From contig JASANG010000976.1 of NCBI GenBank assembly GCA_030248215.1, positions 1 to 64,000 of the forward strand: a DNA stretch of 64,000 nucleotides. Reading direction: 5' to 3'. The notes beneath the pieces are model-generated. The model was not told the origin of the DNA. It ran no database searches and saw only the letters and a program-made list of their open reading frames with translations. Shown in pieces: positions 50,401 to 61,140 of this stretch. The position numbers and the translations under genes were made by a program. How positions within the stretch are numbered: position 1 is the first letter of the stretch; each line of letters begins with the position of its first letter. Source of the DNA: Enoplolaimus lenunculus (lineage: Eukaryota; Nematoda; Enoplea; Enoplida; Thoracostomopsidae).

Positions 50401-52385
50401 GCGATCACTTGCGTTATCGATCTGCCTGCCTGTGCCGAGACGACCGAGAATTTTTCCAGAGGCAGCCACGCAGCAAACCAGACACCACACATCATGCTCC
50501 CCATACGCAGCTTTGTACTGATGAAACGTTGAGAGATGGTGTCTGACATAACCCGTGCTTACGCCCCGTTAGGTCTTCAAAATTTGGCAACTGATGCGCT
50601 CAACATAGGTCCGTTCTGGCACCGTGATCACAGGAAATTGCCAACGTGGTGCCATAGGCATACGAATTCCCGTACACTTCTTGTAAGCCCACTTGTACAA
50701 CTACCTTATACAGTTGAGTTGTTCCGTACTCTTCTCTTGTCAACACTGCAAGCTTCTATCGCCGCATCGCAAACAGTGTCGTGAGGCATAATCATTGCCT
50801 TCCTCTTACTGATATTTACACGCTTCCACGCTGTGTACTTTTCCATCTCCTCTTTAGCTGTGATTGCTGCTGGTCAGGGATGGGCGGTCTCGGCAAGTCC
50901 CGGGATTTGGCTGGTGTCGACCTCGGTCTCGCTTTTTTCAGTTTCAGTGGTTTGCAAACCGAGGCCAAAGAGGCGAAAAAGCGATAAGCAATCACAAAAA
51001 TTTTCCTTGAATCGCAGCTTTGGTCCGGAAGTATTTGCGCATTTCGCCTACCAACGCAGACAGCGAACGATTGCGAAAGCACCGCTACCTGGTTATACAG
51101 CGATTTGAGAAATAGAATGACCCATCCGGTTCTCGGTCTCGGCAAGTCTGGAAATTTGGCTAGTCTCGGTCTCGGTCTCGTTTTTTCAGTATCGGAAAGG
51201 TGAAAAAGCGGTAAGCAATCACAAAAAATTTTCCTTTACAAAGCACAAATGGTTGCATTTTCACGTTTAATACTTTAAGACATCGTGTAAAAATATGGGT
51301 CATCATCCAGATATATAACGTCTACGCTATGTTAAAAATTCTCCAGTCTATTCGGTTTACTCTGGACCAAAACAAACTATAGCTTTGAATTAGGGTTGTC
51401 CTGAGTGTGTTTTAAGACAGTGGGATTTATCCTGAGCCTGTTCGAAGGGTATGAAGATAGTAGCCAAGTGAAAATAAAGTAAAAAAATAAAGTTTGGGGC
51501 GATTTATTAGTTTAATTGTATGAAACGGCATTTCAGAGCAGATTAATATTTTCAAAACATTTTTAAATGTTCTTTTTATTTTCGGCAACGGTTAGAAATT
51601 GACCAAGATCGAGACAACAGTCCCGGTCTTGGCAGGATGGGTCTCGGTCTCGGCAGGATGGGTCTCGGTCTCGTTTTTTGACCGAGAACGCCCATCCGTG
51701 CTGCTAGTGCAGTGTTATCTGCGCACAGTAGCTCCGTAAGGTTTTTGTGCCTGACGCTTTTGGTCATATTGGTCATGACTGAGGCGTTATAAAGAATTAG
51801 AGTTATAAATATTCTAGCGGTGGGTCCGGAAGTCGAGTCCGCAGTTGCGTTTGCAAGTCTTTCACGAGCACTTCAACTGCCTGTAACGTCGACAACCGGT
51901 TCACAACCAGTGACAGGACAAACTGCGCCAAAGAAATCGCTCGAAACATCACCAGGTGTATACTGTAATCCAGATCAACCATTGATTCAGGTGGCAATTA
52001 TTGTTTTGTGGTACAAATTGCGCTAGGATGTCTTAAACAGTGTTTTTCGTTAGAGTTAGTAGTAGTGTAATTCTCAGCTAATTTGCAAGAAATGCAATTC
52101 TATGGTCTGTGACCAGTTTGCTAACCTTCAACACTGTAATCATTGGATACTCGGCGAAATTACAGTAGGATTACAAATTACAATATAGGTACGAAGAATT
52201 TAACCAGAAAAACGTTATTTTGTAGTGTTAAGTTGTAGAATTTAGTTTCACTTTCTCGTTTTGATTAAGTGTACATTGTAATATTTCAGGCAGTGGCAAT
52301 ATCAGACACGGACATTTCTGCTCAAGAACGCCGGGTTGAAGATGCTAGAGCGAGGCTTGAGGAAGCGATTAAACATTTTGGTTGA
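42339..52385 (+). CDS. MBD2/3: Methyl-CpG-binding domain protein 2/3 homologue (NuRD subunit, 8 exons)
   Basis: Exons 42339-42454, 44433-44583, 45117-45474, 46855-47823, 48195-48394, 49837-49936, 51818-51990 and 52290-52385 give 2163 nt, 720 residues plus stop, with every phase matching. Residues 12-69 form the MBD (ALPKGWRRKEVLKQSG.., SPSG.., ALERYLGGSWDLSRFDF). Residues 556-570 (PPLRQTASIFKQPVT) and about 598-606 (QVFWAKRLG) match the MBD2/3 region that contacts the histone deacetylase core. Residues 690-720 (..SAQERRVEDARARLEEAIKHFG) match the C-terminal coiled coil that pairs with p66/GATAD2. In animals this protein bridges the deacetylase and remodelling halves of NuRD in the nucleus. 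Unusual points: residues about 90-540 are an Ala, Gln, Asn, Ser-rich insertion absent from vertebrate MBD2/3, and the methyl-CpG contact residues are changed. The ATG starts the family-typical N terminus, and an in-frame TGA lies 15 bp upstream. The exon 7 donor (GTGGCA) is weak but is fixed by homology on both sides. Confidence 0.93.
42978..43445 (+). repeat. Same family as 53805-54830 (copy 1), in MBD2/3 intron 1
   Basis: Uninterrupted shorter copy with AGTGGGACTACATGTATTG at its start, three GCAAATTAG units (about 43032, 43190, 43338) and ACGGACATCAACCTTTCAAC near its end. Confidence 0.75.
45969..46696. mobile_element. hAT-type foldback element with GGATCC subterminal repeats, in MBD2/3 intron 3
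   Basis: A 728-bp element with ends TAGGGAACGACCGGATC and GGATCCGGTCGATCCCTA and a perfect 8-bp target duplication ATTTTCAC (45961-45968 and 46697-46704). Both arms are rich in degenerate GGATCC hexamers. The centre was later hit by the TTAA-flanked MITE at 46232-46494. Non-autonomous. Confidence 0.9.
46232..46494 (-). mobile_element. piggyBac-type MITE carrying a tRNA-like sequence (copy B, nested)
   Basis: 263 bp, flanked by TTAA (46228-46231, 46495-46498), ends CTCTTTCTCACATG and TGTAAGAAGGGG. The tRNA-like part lies on the minus strand at 46283-46344 with GGAGTTCGAATCC (B-box) and TAGCTGAGTGG (A-box). It sits inside the hAT-type element 45969-46696, in intron 3 of MBD2/3. Confidence 0.85.
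46855..47823 (+). CDS. MBD2/3: Exon 4 of MBD2/3: low-complexity Ala/Gln/Asn insertion
   Basis: This single 969-bp exon encodes residues 209-532. It contains two polyalanine stretches (RQAAAAAAIAAAAAAAASG and ALAAAAAAAS), then Asn/Ser-rich sequence, a run of 30 glutamines (47343-47432), further Asn/Ser/Gly-rich sequence, and a histidine/glutamine tract (HHHHLQQQQLKPQQQQQLQ). No known domain is visible. It is bounded by a good acceptor (TTTCAG) and donor (GTAAGT). An antisense reading of the same tract gives long Leu or Ala runs that are composition artefacts. Such tracts usually form disordered or self-associating regions; a role here is not shown. Confidence 0.88.
47343..47432 (+). repeat. 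CAG/CAA microsatellite coding for 30 glutamines
   Basis: Thirty consecutive glutamine codons. The 5' third mixes CAG and CAA in blocks, whereas the 3' two thirds are pure CAA. Replication slippage in the pure CAA part is the likely source, and this part should be length-polymorphic. Confidence 0.95.
48998..49388. mobile_element. hAT-type foldback element with GGAACC subterminal repeats, in MBD2/3 intron 5
   Basis: A 391-bp element, ends CAGGGTGCAACCGGAATT and AATTCCGGTTGCACCCTG (a perfect inverted repeat), with a perfect 8-bp target duplication CCCAGGGT (48990-48997 and 49389-49396). Both arms hold tandem ACCGGA/GGAACC hexamers. The target itself overlaps the CAGGGTACAACCG terminus of a relative that continues from 49389. 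Confidence 0.92.
49389..49776. mobile_element. Diverged relative of the CAGGGTGCAACC family, in MBD2/3 intron 5
   Basis: Starts CAGGGTACAACCGAAATTCC (49391) and ends near GATTGCGACCCAG. The arms carry GATTCCGATT repeats, including a duplicated ACGAGTTCTGATTCCGATT block. A further fragment with the same interior begins at about 48607. Confidence 0.6.
50875..51700. mobile_element. hAT-type element with GGTCTC subterminal repeats, in MBD2/3 intron 6
   Basis: Ends CAGGGATGGGCGGTCTCGG and CCGAGAACGCCCATCCGTG; flanks CTGCTGGT (50867-50874) and CTGCTAGT (51701-51708) agree at 7 of 8 bases. Interior copies of the arm occur near 51116 and 51590-51690. A single-arm fragment of the family begins at 42675 in intron 1. 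Confidence 0.8.
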
Positions 52386-53449
52386 TGCAGTGTTGTGTTC
52401 TAAAATCTACATACGCAGATTAGCTGGTTCGTATTTCAAATATAGTTATATACTCACTAAGTGGTAACAACAGGCTGCTTAAGCTTGAGAACAGTTGGTT
52501 TTAGAGATTAAAAGCTGTCAAGATTGCTGAATGTTAATTGTGAGCGTTAGAAAATTATGGATGTTATTAACGAGAACAATGGTAAATCTTTGTGTGGGTA
52601 TAAACTTATTAGGCTTTGACTTTATTTAAGGATAATCAGTGTTTGACCATATGTTTCGAATGTGCAGTATTGGTGTAATATGTTGAAAAACGTATGGTAT
52701 TTTCTGGTTCTGGTGTTGTATATCCTGTCGCACTCTGTTGTAAATTGTGTTGGGAAAAGTTTTGTTGGGTTATAACATAGTGGCGTCTTTCGTCGAATCA
52801 TCCTAAAACTATTATGTGTAGAATTGTTGGCTTGAAAAATAACCGTTCTATAAAAAACATAAATTGCACGTGAACACTGTCGTCCATAACAAGAAATTTA
52901 TTTGTTTTGAGAAATGTTGTTAATATGGTTTGGATGTTTACGTATGCGTCTGCTATACGTTTCTTGTCATTCATGAATCTTGTTAGCATTATATATAATT
53001 GATTGAATAGGTGTTAGGTTTTTGTTCTCAATCGTAAAAGTACGGCAGTTTAGCTGTTATCGGATGTGATTCAAAATGTAAAATGGCATACAAGATTGAA
53101 AAAATTTATACAAGGGCGCAATCCAAGGCCTGTCTGAAACCTCAGGTTCAAATATCACCGATGTTACACTTGAATATATGGTTTATTAAGAACTAAACGA
53201 AGATTACGTAGTGCATGAGAGTGGGCATATCTTTAAGATATACCTGCGTTGCGTAGATAATGAGCTTGTTTTTGTCAACAGTTTATACATATGTATGGCG
53301 TTTGTATATATATTTATATATAAGGCGATGCACGTGTGTAACCACAAACCTCGACTTTGAAGTGTGCATATTTAATGCAGGACTCACACAAAATGCAGCG
53401 CACAGCAGTGATTTAGCGAGAAGTGATTGATGATAAGACAAAAGTCTGA
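52386..53449 (+). other. Probable 3' UTR of MBD2/3
   Basis: T/G-rich, free of the window's repeat families, running from the stop codon to the AATAAA at 53450. The length (about 1.06 kb) is inferred only. Confidence 0.4.
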
Positions 53450-53455
53450 AATAAA
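53450..53455 (+). promoter_or_regulatory. Candidate polyadenylation signal of MBD2/3
   Basis: AATAAA lies about 1.07 kb past the MBD2/3 stop. The sequence from 52386 to here is free of the window's repeat families, as expected for a 3' UTR. No transcript evidence. Confidence 0.35.
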
Positions 53456-53804
53456 AGGCACAACGGGTATTTTCTCTTATTTCATTGGAAAGAACAAACG
53501 AGTTTACGCCGAGTTCTTGGGCGTAGTTCAGGTCTAAATCTTGGCTAACAAGTGCCCTATTGTAGATTGCGTATTGTTTTGTTTCTCAAGTATATGTGTG
53601 AGGAATTTGTATAGTATGATCACTGAAGGTTATGATGGAGTTTAAAAGAGGTCTTACAATTTAAGCTCTAACGTTGTAATTGTTTTGCTAATGCTTGCTT
53701 CCGGCAGGGCAATGAAACTGCTCACGTATATGGCGAATAGCATTGGTCAACCGAGGGTTGTATATATGTAAGCTGCCTTGATTGTTTTGCAAATGGCTAG
53801 ATAG

Positions 53805-54830
53805 GTTAAAAATTTAAACACCAGTCGTAGTGGGACTACATGTACTGAACCAACCTTGAACACACTTAAGCAGTTAAGCTAATACGCAAATTAGTTATCA
53901 GCTAACTATTCATTTATCGTTTTTGGTGGTTTGTAAACAATTTCTTCAGAATCCTCGCACCTAAAAACCCTACGGTAACCCTAATAATTCGTGAAATAAT
54001 TTGAAAAGTCATTATTTAGGCTTATCAATTAAGCAAATACGCAAATTAGCTATTAGCTAACTATTCGATTACCAGTTTTGAAGGTTTCAGACAATTTATT
54101 CAGATTTCTCGCGCCAAAAAACTTTTTGCACTGAAATTACATTGCTTGTAACCGTAATAATTAGTGAAATATGTTAAAAAGTCCCAATTTAGGTTTAACC
54201 AATTATGCAAATTAACTAGTCAGAGTGCATCCGGAATTTCGGTTCCGATTCCGGCATTTTTACACCTTCCGGTTCCGGTGAATTATTACCGAAAATTCCG
54301 GTATTTAAATTTGGCAGGTGGAAATTAAGATATTTTACTAAAAATGACGATACAAATTAAATAATTTCATTCGTACAGTATATAAACATTGATCGCCGAA
54401 AGTAAACCATCGAAGGTAGATTTCGCTTCCGTGGATTATGAAAATAGGGTTATTGCACCAATAATATTGCAAAAAAGAATATTTAAATGAATTTTTCTTT
54501 CCGGTTCCGTTTCCGGTAATTTTTTCAAATTCCGGGTCCGGTAAATTATAATTCCGGTTGCACCCTCCCTGTAGCTAATAAACTGCTTAAAATTATAAAA
54601 CACCAATACGAGGTTAATACCCCGAATGATAGGCTTTCAATCAAAAAAGTGTTTCAAAATCGGTTCAGCTGTTTCTGAGTTTCTTTTTGGACGGACGGAC
54701 GGACATCCACCTTTCATCCCCCGAGTACAAAATATAAAACGCTTCGCGAAACTTCGAGTTGCGCTTGGAGTTTCACTTCGCTCAATAACTGCGCGCAATG
54801 TGACACAGTGATTTCAGCCTAATCTTTTGC
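53805..54830 (+). repeat. Repeat family with about 155-bp internal units and GGAC tract (copy 2, interrupted)
   Basis: Begins near AGTGGGACTACATGTACTG. Three internal units share GCAAATTAGCTATTAGCTAA-type blocks at about 53886, 54040 and 54207. After the insertion at 54221-54568 it resumes and ends with GGACGGACGGACGGACATCC and TTTCATCCCCCGAGTACAAA. It matches 42978-43445 over its length. No coding capacity seen. Confidence 0.8.
54221..54568. mobile_element. CAGGGTGCAACC-family element nested in another repeat
   Basis: Ends CAGAGTGCATCCGGAATTTC and ATTCCGGTTGCACCCT; arms of GGTTCC/CCGGAA hexamers. It splits the repeat 53805-54830 just after GCAAATTAACTAG. A clean target duplication is not visible. 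Confidence 0.75.
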
Positions 54831-55399
54831 ACAACGTAATTTTGTTATAGCAATACAAACGATAATAAAACGGTTTTTACCAATTTGTCGTGCTGATGCA
54901 AAAACATATGGCGTGATATTGCAAAAAATTAAAATCAGTATGGTGTCACGACAGTGCTTAATTTTAAGATTTATATGTTGAACATATTTTTTGAAAAGTT
55001 TTATTGACGCTAGTCTAGTTTTCGGCGTTCTAGTTTGGCTTAGCTTGGATTTCCAAGAAAATTCAGTGATTTATGATGTTTCTCATATTTTGTAATCGTA
55101 GTATTTATGTTAATTTAAAGCGCAATTGATGTAAGCTTTATATTGTTCTAATTTGTTAATTATTGATCCGTTTGATATGTATTTTTTGAGTAATTAATCT
55201 AAGGTCTGTGGTATAGAGAACGAATACGGATATTCTTGATGTTTGTAGGAAAATATGGCTAATTTGCGTTTCAGGGTTTATGGGCTTTTTATGTGAATAT
55301 TATGTTGGTGGTTCTTGTCATTGTTTAAATCCAGACCAGTATAAAATTACGCGGAATGTTTACTAAACACTGTCTAGAGTTTTTAAAGTTTCTGTAAAT

Positions 55400-55725
55400 T
55401 AGGGATGTGGGGATTAATCGGCATCGGTAATAAGGGGCACTTTTCGTGAGTATTGGCATCGGCGCTGCAAAAAAATGCCGATTTTTGGCCAATACTTTTG
55501 CACATAACAATCGGTTGGAATGCTATCACTTTCATCAACGTGTCTGCTCAGGGAAATTATCTCTTGCGCTTGTGTTTGAAAGAATTAATTGAAATAAACC
55601 TGACTTATAAAATTATAATCGTTTAGTTTGTTCAGCATGGTGTACTAACGTTGGAATCCGTTCGGAATCGGCAAAATTTCAAAATAAGAATCGGCGTCGG
55701 CAAAAATTTTGGTATCGGCACATCC
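55400..55725. mobile_element. hAT-type element with GGCATC subterminal repeats
   Basis: Begins TAGGGATGTGGGG and ends GGTATCGGCACATCC, with a perfect 8-bp target duplication CTGTAAAT (55392-55399 and 55726-55733). Arms contain ATCGGCATCGG repeats. 326 bp, no coding capacity. Confidence 0.87.
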
Positions 55726-55733
55726 CTGTAAAT

Positions 55734-57170
55734 GTTCGTTAGTAATTACATATCATTTGTTGCATTAATAAAATTTTTAGTTTTAAGATTGGATACAGTG
55801 CAACGGGTGCGACTAGATATTAATTTACATGAGCAGGAGCCAAATAATCTATTTTTCCGGAACCGAATATTGACCGGATGTAGAACATTAGTTTGTCCAC
55901 GGTTGAAAATTATTTGATTCGGGCAACAGCATGCATATATATTTAGAGACACCCTGCGGCTGGCCCTGCCTTGGCCTAACCGGGACCAATTTTTGTATAC
56001 GATTCTTAAACATGTTCGGCTCCGGTTGGTACCGGTCCCGCATTCGAGGTCTTAGGCCCTGGCCCCAGGGCAACTCTAAAATATATTTATATAGATTTAC
56101 TGAATGTAAGCTAATTACGTACTAGCTTGGATTTTTCATTTTTACTTGCGTATGGAGAACGAAAGCTTTTTGACTTAAACAGAAATGCAAGCGCAGCAAG
56201 ACGTTGAACATGTCCGCCTGTGAAAACCTGTTTTATGATGTTTGCACCTCAACTATAAATCTGACGTACGTTTATACCGGATACGGTTCGCACGCTGAAT
56301 GCGCTACTTACGTATTTGCGTGGTATGGTAACAGCTGAATAATTGTTTAGTGATAATCATCAGTTTTCAGCTAGATTTATGTTTTCTATTTAGTTTTTGT
56401 TTTATATAATATAGTCGTGCATGGACGGCTGGTTTGCGGTACAAGTGGTTGTGCATTTTTGTGTCATTTTGTAGCACGTCGTTATCCTGGGAATGTATTA
56501 CGTATATTCCCATTTGTTTTCATCATGGGTCTGTGAGATTTGCACATTTTGATAAGTATTCATATCATCGAAATCAATAGGATAGGTCACTTTTCATATA
56601 AGTCCTAGGCAGGTCCAAATTCTGTACCTCACCAACATAGGCAAGTTAATTATGTGCCCTAAGTAGTTTCTGTATACGAATTGCACTTCCAAATAAAAGC
56701 TGTTTTCAAGTTCGTCTTAGGGTTGAGGTGAAACATGTCTTTTCTGTCTCTTGTATAAGTTTCTGACATTAGTGGTTCATTTCAATATTATTCCAGGGGT
56801 TTGAAAACGTAAGGTTTTCTCTCTTTCAAATTTTGCACTACAGAAATTTGTAATGCTTCTTGTGACTGGTGCCTGAAGTTTCCCAATATACACATCGTTT
56901 CTAATTCTTTTTCTGATTAATAAGGTGTCGATATTACCTTGCTGTGTTACGGTTGTTGATCAGTAAATGTTTCAGCGTTTGAAAGTATATAAACCGTTCA
57001 GTTTTAAAGCATTCGATTTTGCCATATTTTGCCCCGTATGCGGCAGCCAATTCTCCGTACCCCGTTTTTCCTTCTCTGCCGCATGCTTCTTTGCTGGACG
57101 TATATTGCAATAGAGCTAGCTTAAATGTTTAACAAATTTTTTGCTGAAGTTTACGTGAAGGCCTAGGATC
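55734..57170. other. Gene-free stretch with one small inverted-repeat element
   Basis: TTAGAGACACCCTG and CAGGGCAACTCTAA bound a GC-rich segment at about 55950-56078, probably a MITE. The remainder is unassigned. Confidence 0.5.
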
Positions 57171-57272
57171 AGTTCGGTTGTAACCAAGAACCGGAGGTGT
57201 GGCCCCGGCAGAAAATCGACTTCCGATTCCGGTATAACTTCTGCTGCAAATTCCAGCTTTTTAGATAGGAAC

Positions 57273-57616
57273 CAGGGTGCAACCGGAGGTGAAAAATACC
57301 GGAGCCGGAGGTCAACGGAACTTGCCGGAGCCGGAGGTGTGGCGAAATTAAGTAGCAAAAATGATGGTGAATTAGTTAATTTTAACCAATATCGGCAAAA
57401 TGTTGTTAAGTTGTTTGGTTTCACGCTAATTTTCGGCCAAATTTCGGCAATTCTTTCAGGAAAATTGCGACAAACGTCAATCGAAACGCGCTAAACAAAT
57501 AAAGTTACGAAAATTATGCAAAATTTTACTACCGAAATTGCCGGAAATTTCGGCAAATATTTTACCAGTGCCGGAGGCCGATTTTCTGCCGGAGGCACAC
57601 CTCCAGTTGTACAATG
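57273..57616. mobile_element. hAT-type foldback element with GGAGCC subterminal repeats
   Basis: A 344-bp element beginning CAGGGTGCAACCGGAGG and ending CCTCCAGTTGTACAATG, with a perfect 8-bp target duplication ATAGGAAC (57265-57272 and 57617-57624). The arms contain GCCGGAG repeats. It is nested in a larger, older relative whose right end is GGTTGCACCCTG at 57789. Confidence 0.85.
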
Positions 57617-58421
57617 ATAGGAACGTTTCCGAAATTTCGCAGACAATTAGCATAAAACCAAACAACCTACTAACATATTGCAGATATTAATTAACCATCA
57701 TTTTTACTTCCTAATTTCGCCTCGACACCTGTTTCGGGAAGTTTCGTTGACCTCCAGCTCCGGTATTTTTCATCTCTGGTTGCACCCTGATGTATAAAGT
57801 ATTCATAAGAATGCCGTTTTTTAGTTTCGCAAATGATGTCAGTATTGTTTTAAGAATATCTGTTTAGATTTTGCTAAAAAACTTTGGTTGAAAGTCCTAA
57901 TAAAAGAAAGACATCTGGTGCCGGACGCTAAGTATAGATTCTATTTCACGTTTTTCCTACAACTTCTCTAGATTCAATTTATTACATATTGTTGCAGCCC
58001 GAATGTAAAGCGCTTTATTTGTGCGTGTGAATAAAAGAGTGGATAATTCATACTATTAAAATTATGCAACTGGGTTCATTTGATGTGCAAAGGAGCGTGC
58101 GGAGCACGCTTTGCGTTTTAACCTACTTTCCCTCTCATTAGAAGAGAGCAGTTTCGTAATTGATATATTCTACTGATATTCTGCTCGCTGGTAAAGTGTT
58201 CACATTATATTCTTAACAACCATGGTTTTTTCCTGAAAAATGAATACCGGACAAACGGGTTTTTCTGTTTTTTCTTAAAAAACGGAAAAATAAAATCGAA
58301 AAAATGCCTGTGCGAGCAAAGTGGGGGGTCACGAATTGTAGGGTTGAGTAGAGCAAAAAATCTACCAAGGAATTCCAGTTTGAGCATAAAGGTACAAAAC
58401 AAACAGGAACATAGAAATTTG

Positions 58422-58650
58422 GGCCAATGTTACCCTAAAGGCCGTCCCATTCTCTCGGCAGTTGGGATAGATGAGGCAGTGGGACAGGTTTGACAGTTGG
58501 GACAGATGGGACAGTTGATATATATGCATATATATAATATATAATGTATATATATCTGCCTGTGTATATGTAAACAGGAGCGCATTAGTGTGCATAGTGG
58601 GTATACTTCTGTCCCGGGAAATTGGGACGGCCGTTATAGTAACATAGGCC
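58422..58650. mobile_element. hAT-type MITE with GGCCAATGTTAC termini
   Basis: 229 bp; left end GGCCAATGTTACCCTAAAGG and its complement form inverted repeats of about 28 bp. Perfect 8-bp target duplication GAAATTTG (58414-58421 and 58651-58658). The termini match those of the TTAGGC-bearing MITEs at 3018 and 35225, but the interior holds GGGACAG-type repeats and a TA-rich centre instead. Confidence 0.87.
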
Positions 58651-59993
58651 GAAATTTGTTATATTTGGAACTGATCATATATGTTTTGCGTGTGCCGTAC
58701 TCGGTAAAGATCGGCCTCAGTTTAGCGCAAAAATAGCGTTTAGTTTCTCGTTTGCTTCGGTTGCGAGTGCTTACACTATAGTGCGACCCTCCATTTTAGA
58801 AATTTCTGCATCTGCCACTGATTTTTTCCGGTAAATCTGCCTTCTCGATGGCGGTAGAGTGAGAAAAACCAATTTTTCAGTTTTCGCGATATGTAATAGT
58901 CGCTATTTTGCGAGTATATAATTTATTGAGATTTTTTCCACCCCCTCGGGAATTAACGGAAAAACTGTTCTTTCCTGTTGGTTTTAATCCGGTACCCAAC
59001 CCTGGTCATAAAATGGGCTCAGTTCTAGTAAACACGATTCATTCGCATTTCCGGTACACGTAGTCTGTAACAATTAATCATATCATTCATTCTTTTTCGC
59101 TGCGCAGCCAGTTGAACTCGTAATAACGTGACAAATGCAACAGAATGTTAGTTTTGTGCACGCAACAAATCGATATGAGTAGAATTTCGAATCATAGAAT
59201 GGACAATGCAGTAACACAGCTTAGAATTTCGGAAAACAGCAAATATACTTTTTGCATGAATTTTTGGATATTGAGAAATTAAAATATGTGCAGTGCCGAC
59301 TAGCGAATCCAAGGGATTGTCATTCAGTCCTATAGTCCCCCACAGGGATCAAAACTAAAATTTTGTTAAAATTCAGAAATTTGTGGATATGCCTCAGTCA
59401 GTTCCGACCATGAATCCAACAACAGTCCCATGTATAGTTGAGTGCCGTCCCAAAATCCCACCGTCCCAACTAAAAAATTAATTCTTTTTGTTTATGTTGG
59501 GATTTTGTGATTTCAATAAAATTCATCGGAAGCAATTCCTTTGGCTTAGGCTTAGATTTAGGATTATGCAATCCTTTGGGTCAAGATTTAGGTTTAGGAA
59601 TATGCAAGGCTCCATATTAACCTTAGGTTTTTAGGTGTTCATCCGTAACATCTGCTGTAAAGCTTAGACATACATTTTCGAGGTGCCGTAGCCTTAGGCG
59701 TGGGTTTTGACTTAGTCTATGGCTCAGGTTTAGTCCTAGGCTTAGGCAAAGTTTTAGGATGCTGAGGCTTTAGGAATTGGTTTAAACGTAGATGAAATCA
59801 TAAATGAGCATTACGGGCTAAATCTTAGGGGCCATCTTAGTCATAGGCTTAGGCTTGGGCTAAGTTTAGTATTAGACCGCAGATAGCATTGGCTTAGGCT
59901 TACGCCGAGGCTTTATGAATAGGTTTTAAACAAACATAGATTAGATCTTGAATAACTCTTCGGCTAAATCTTAGGCTTATGCCTAGGCTCATG

Positions 59994-60576
59994 CGGGGTT
60001 CACGTTATTACCGGGGCAGCTTGGGACACGTTTTGTCCCTATTAGACTATTGGGTAGCATTTTGTTTGCTGTTACCTGCGAATATTATGTGATATATTTC
60101 CAAATGTTTGCATGTTTAGGTAACATACCCAAATTGTCCTGTTGAATATCATATGATACCAAAATGTGAAATTTGAATTTTTGAATTATTAAGCTGTGGT
60201 TGTAAGCGATTTTCTGTCGGAAACGTTTTGAAGGCAAGTGTTTGGTATTTAAAGCACATCTGTGCACCTGCCGGTTGACTTTTCATTCATTTATCAGCAC
60301 CCAAAGATTACACTGTCCTGCTGAATATATATCATGTGATATTCGTTGAAATTTTGGAATATCATATGATATTCGCATAAATGTCCCACAGTATCACGTG
60401 ACATACTGTTCCTTATACACATTGATTATTTGAGAGCAACGGCCTGTAAGCGAATGTCATATGACATTCGAGTTTTGTTTGTTGACCCTATATATGAGCC
60501 CGAATTTTAACGTTGACGTCAAATAAACATGAGAAAAACCGTGTCCCGCCGGCCCCGGTTATAACGTGAATCCCGC
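59994..60576. mobile_element. Nested inverted-repeat element with internal ATCATATGAT palindromes
   Basis: Left ATGCGGGGTTCACGTTATTA and right end (complement ATGCGGGATTCACGTTATAA) continue through CCGGGGC and GGGACACG, about 40 bp in all. It splits the TTAGGC array. Six palindromes of the type RTNTCAYRTGANAY occur at about 60089, 60149, 60330, 60361, 60391 and 60457. The target duplication is unclear. Confidence 0.75.
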
Positions 60577-60874
60577 ATCAGGCCGAGGCACTAAGAATAG
60601 GAGTTGGTTTAACTTAAATTAAATCTTAAAATGACCCTTGGGCTAAATCTTAGGCCTAGGACTAGGCTTAGGCTTGGGCATTAGGAGCTGGCTTTGGTTT
60701 AAACATAGATTAGCTCTTATACGAATATTGGGCTAAATCTTAGGCTCAGATTTAAGCTTAGGCTTAGGCTTACGGTTAGCTTTGGGCTTTGACGTAAGCT
60801 TAGGCTTAGGCTAAGCCTTGGGCTTATGTCTAGGCTTAGGTTTAGGCTTAGGTTTAAGAGCATTTCACCTTCTA

Positions 60875-61140
60875 CTATATCCCGAAATCCCAAAATCCAA
60901 CCTTCGACCATATCCCGAAATCTCAAAATCCAATCGTCAACCATATCTGAAAATCCCAAAATTCCAAAATCCCACCATCAACCATATTTTGAAATCCCAA
61001 AAATCCAAAATCCCACCTTCGACCATATCCCGAAATCTCAAAATCCCACCTTCGAAAAATATCCCGAATACCCAAAATCCTAAAATCCCACCGTCCCCCA
61101 TATTCCGACATTCCAAAATCCCAAAATTCCACCTTCGGCC
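60875..61140 (+). repeat. Degenerate minisatellite, about 40-bp unit
   Basis: Imperfect units around CCATATCCCGAAATCTCAAA and ATCCCACCTTCG. The open frames across it (Pro/Lys/Ser-rich) result from the repeat and are not a gene. Confidence 0.85.

Noticed and set aside
50536-50784. 82-codon open frame in MBD2/3 intron 6
   Set aside because: No recognised domain, no fitting splice sites on both sides, and it lies in a repeat-rich intron; it may be a fragment of an unknown element.
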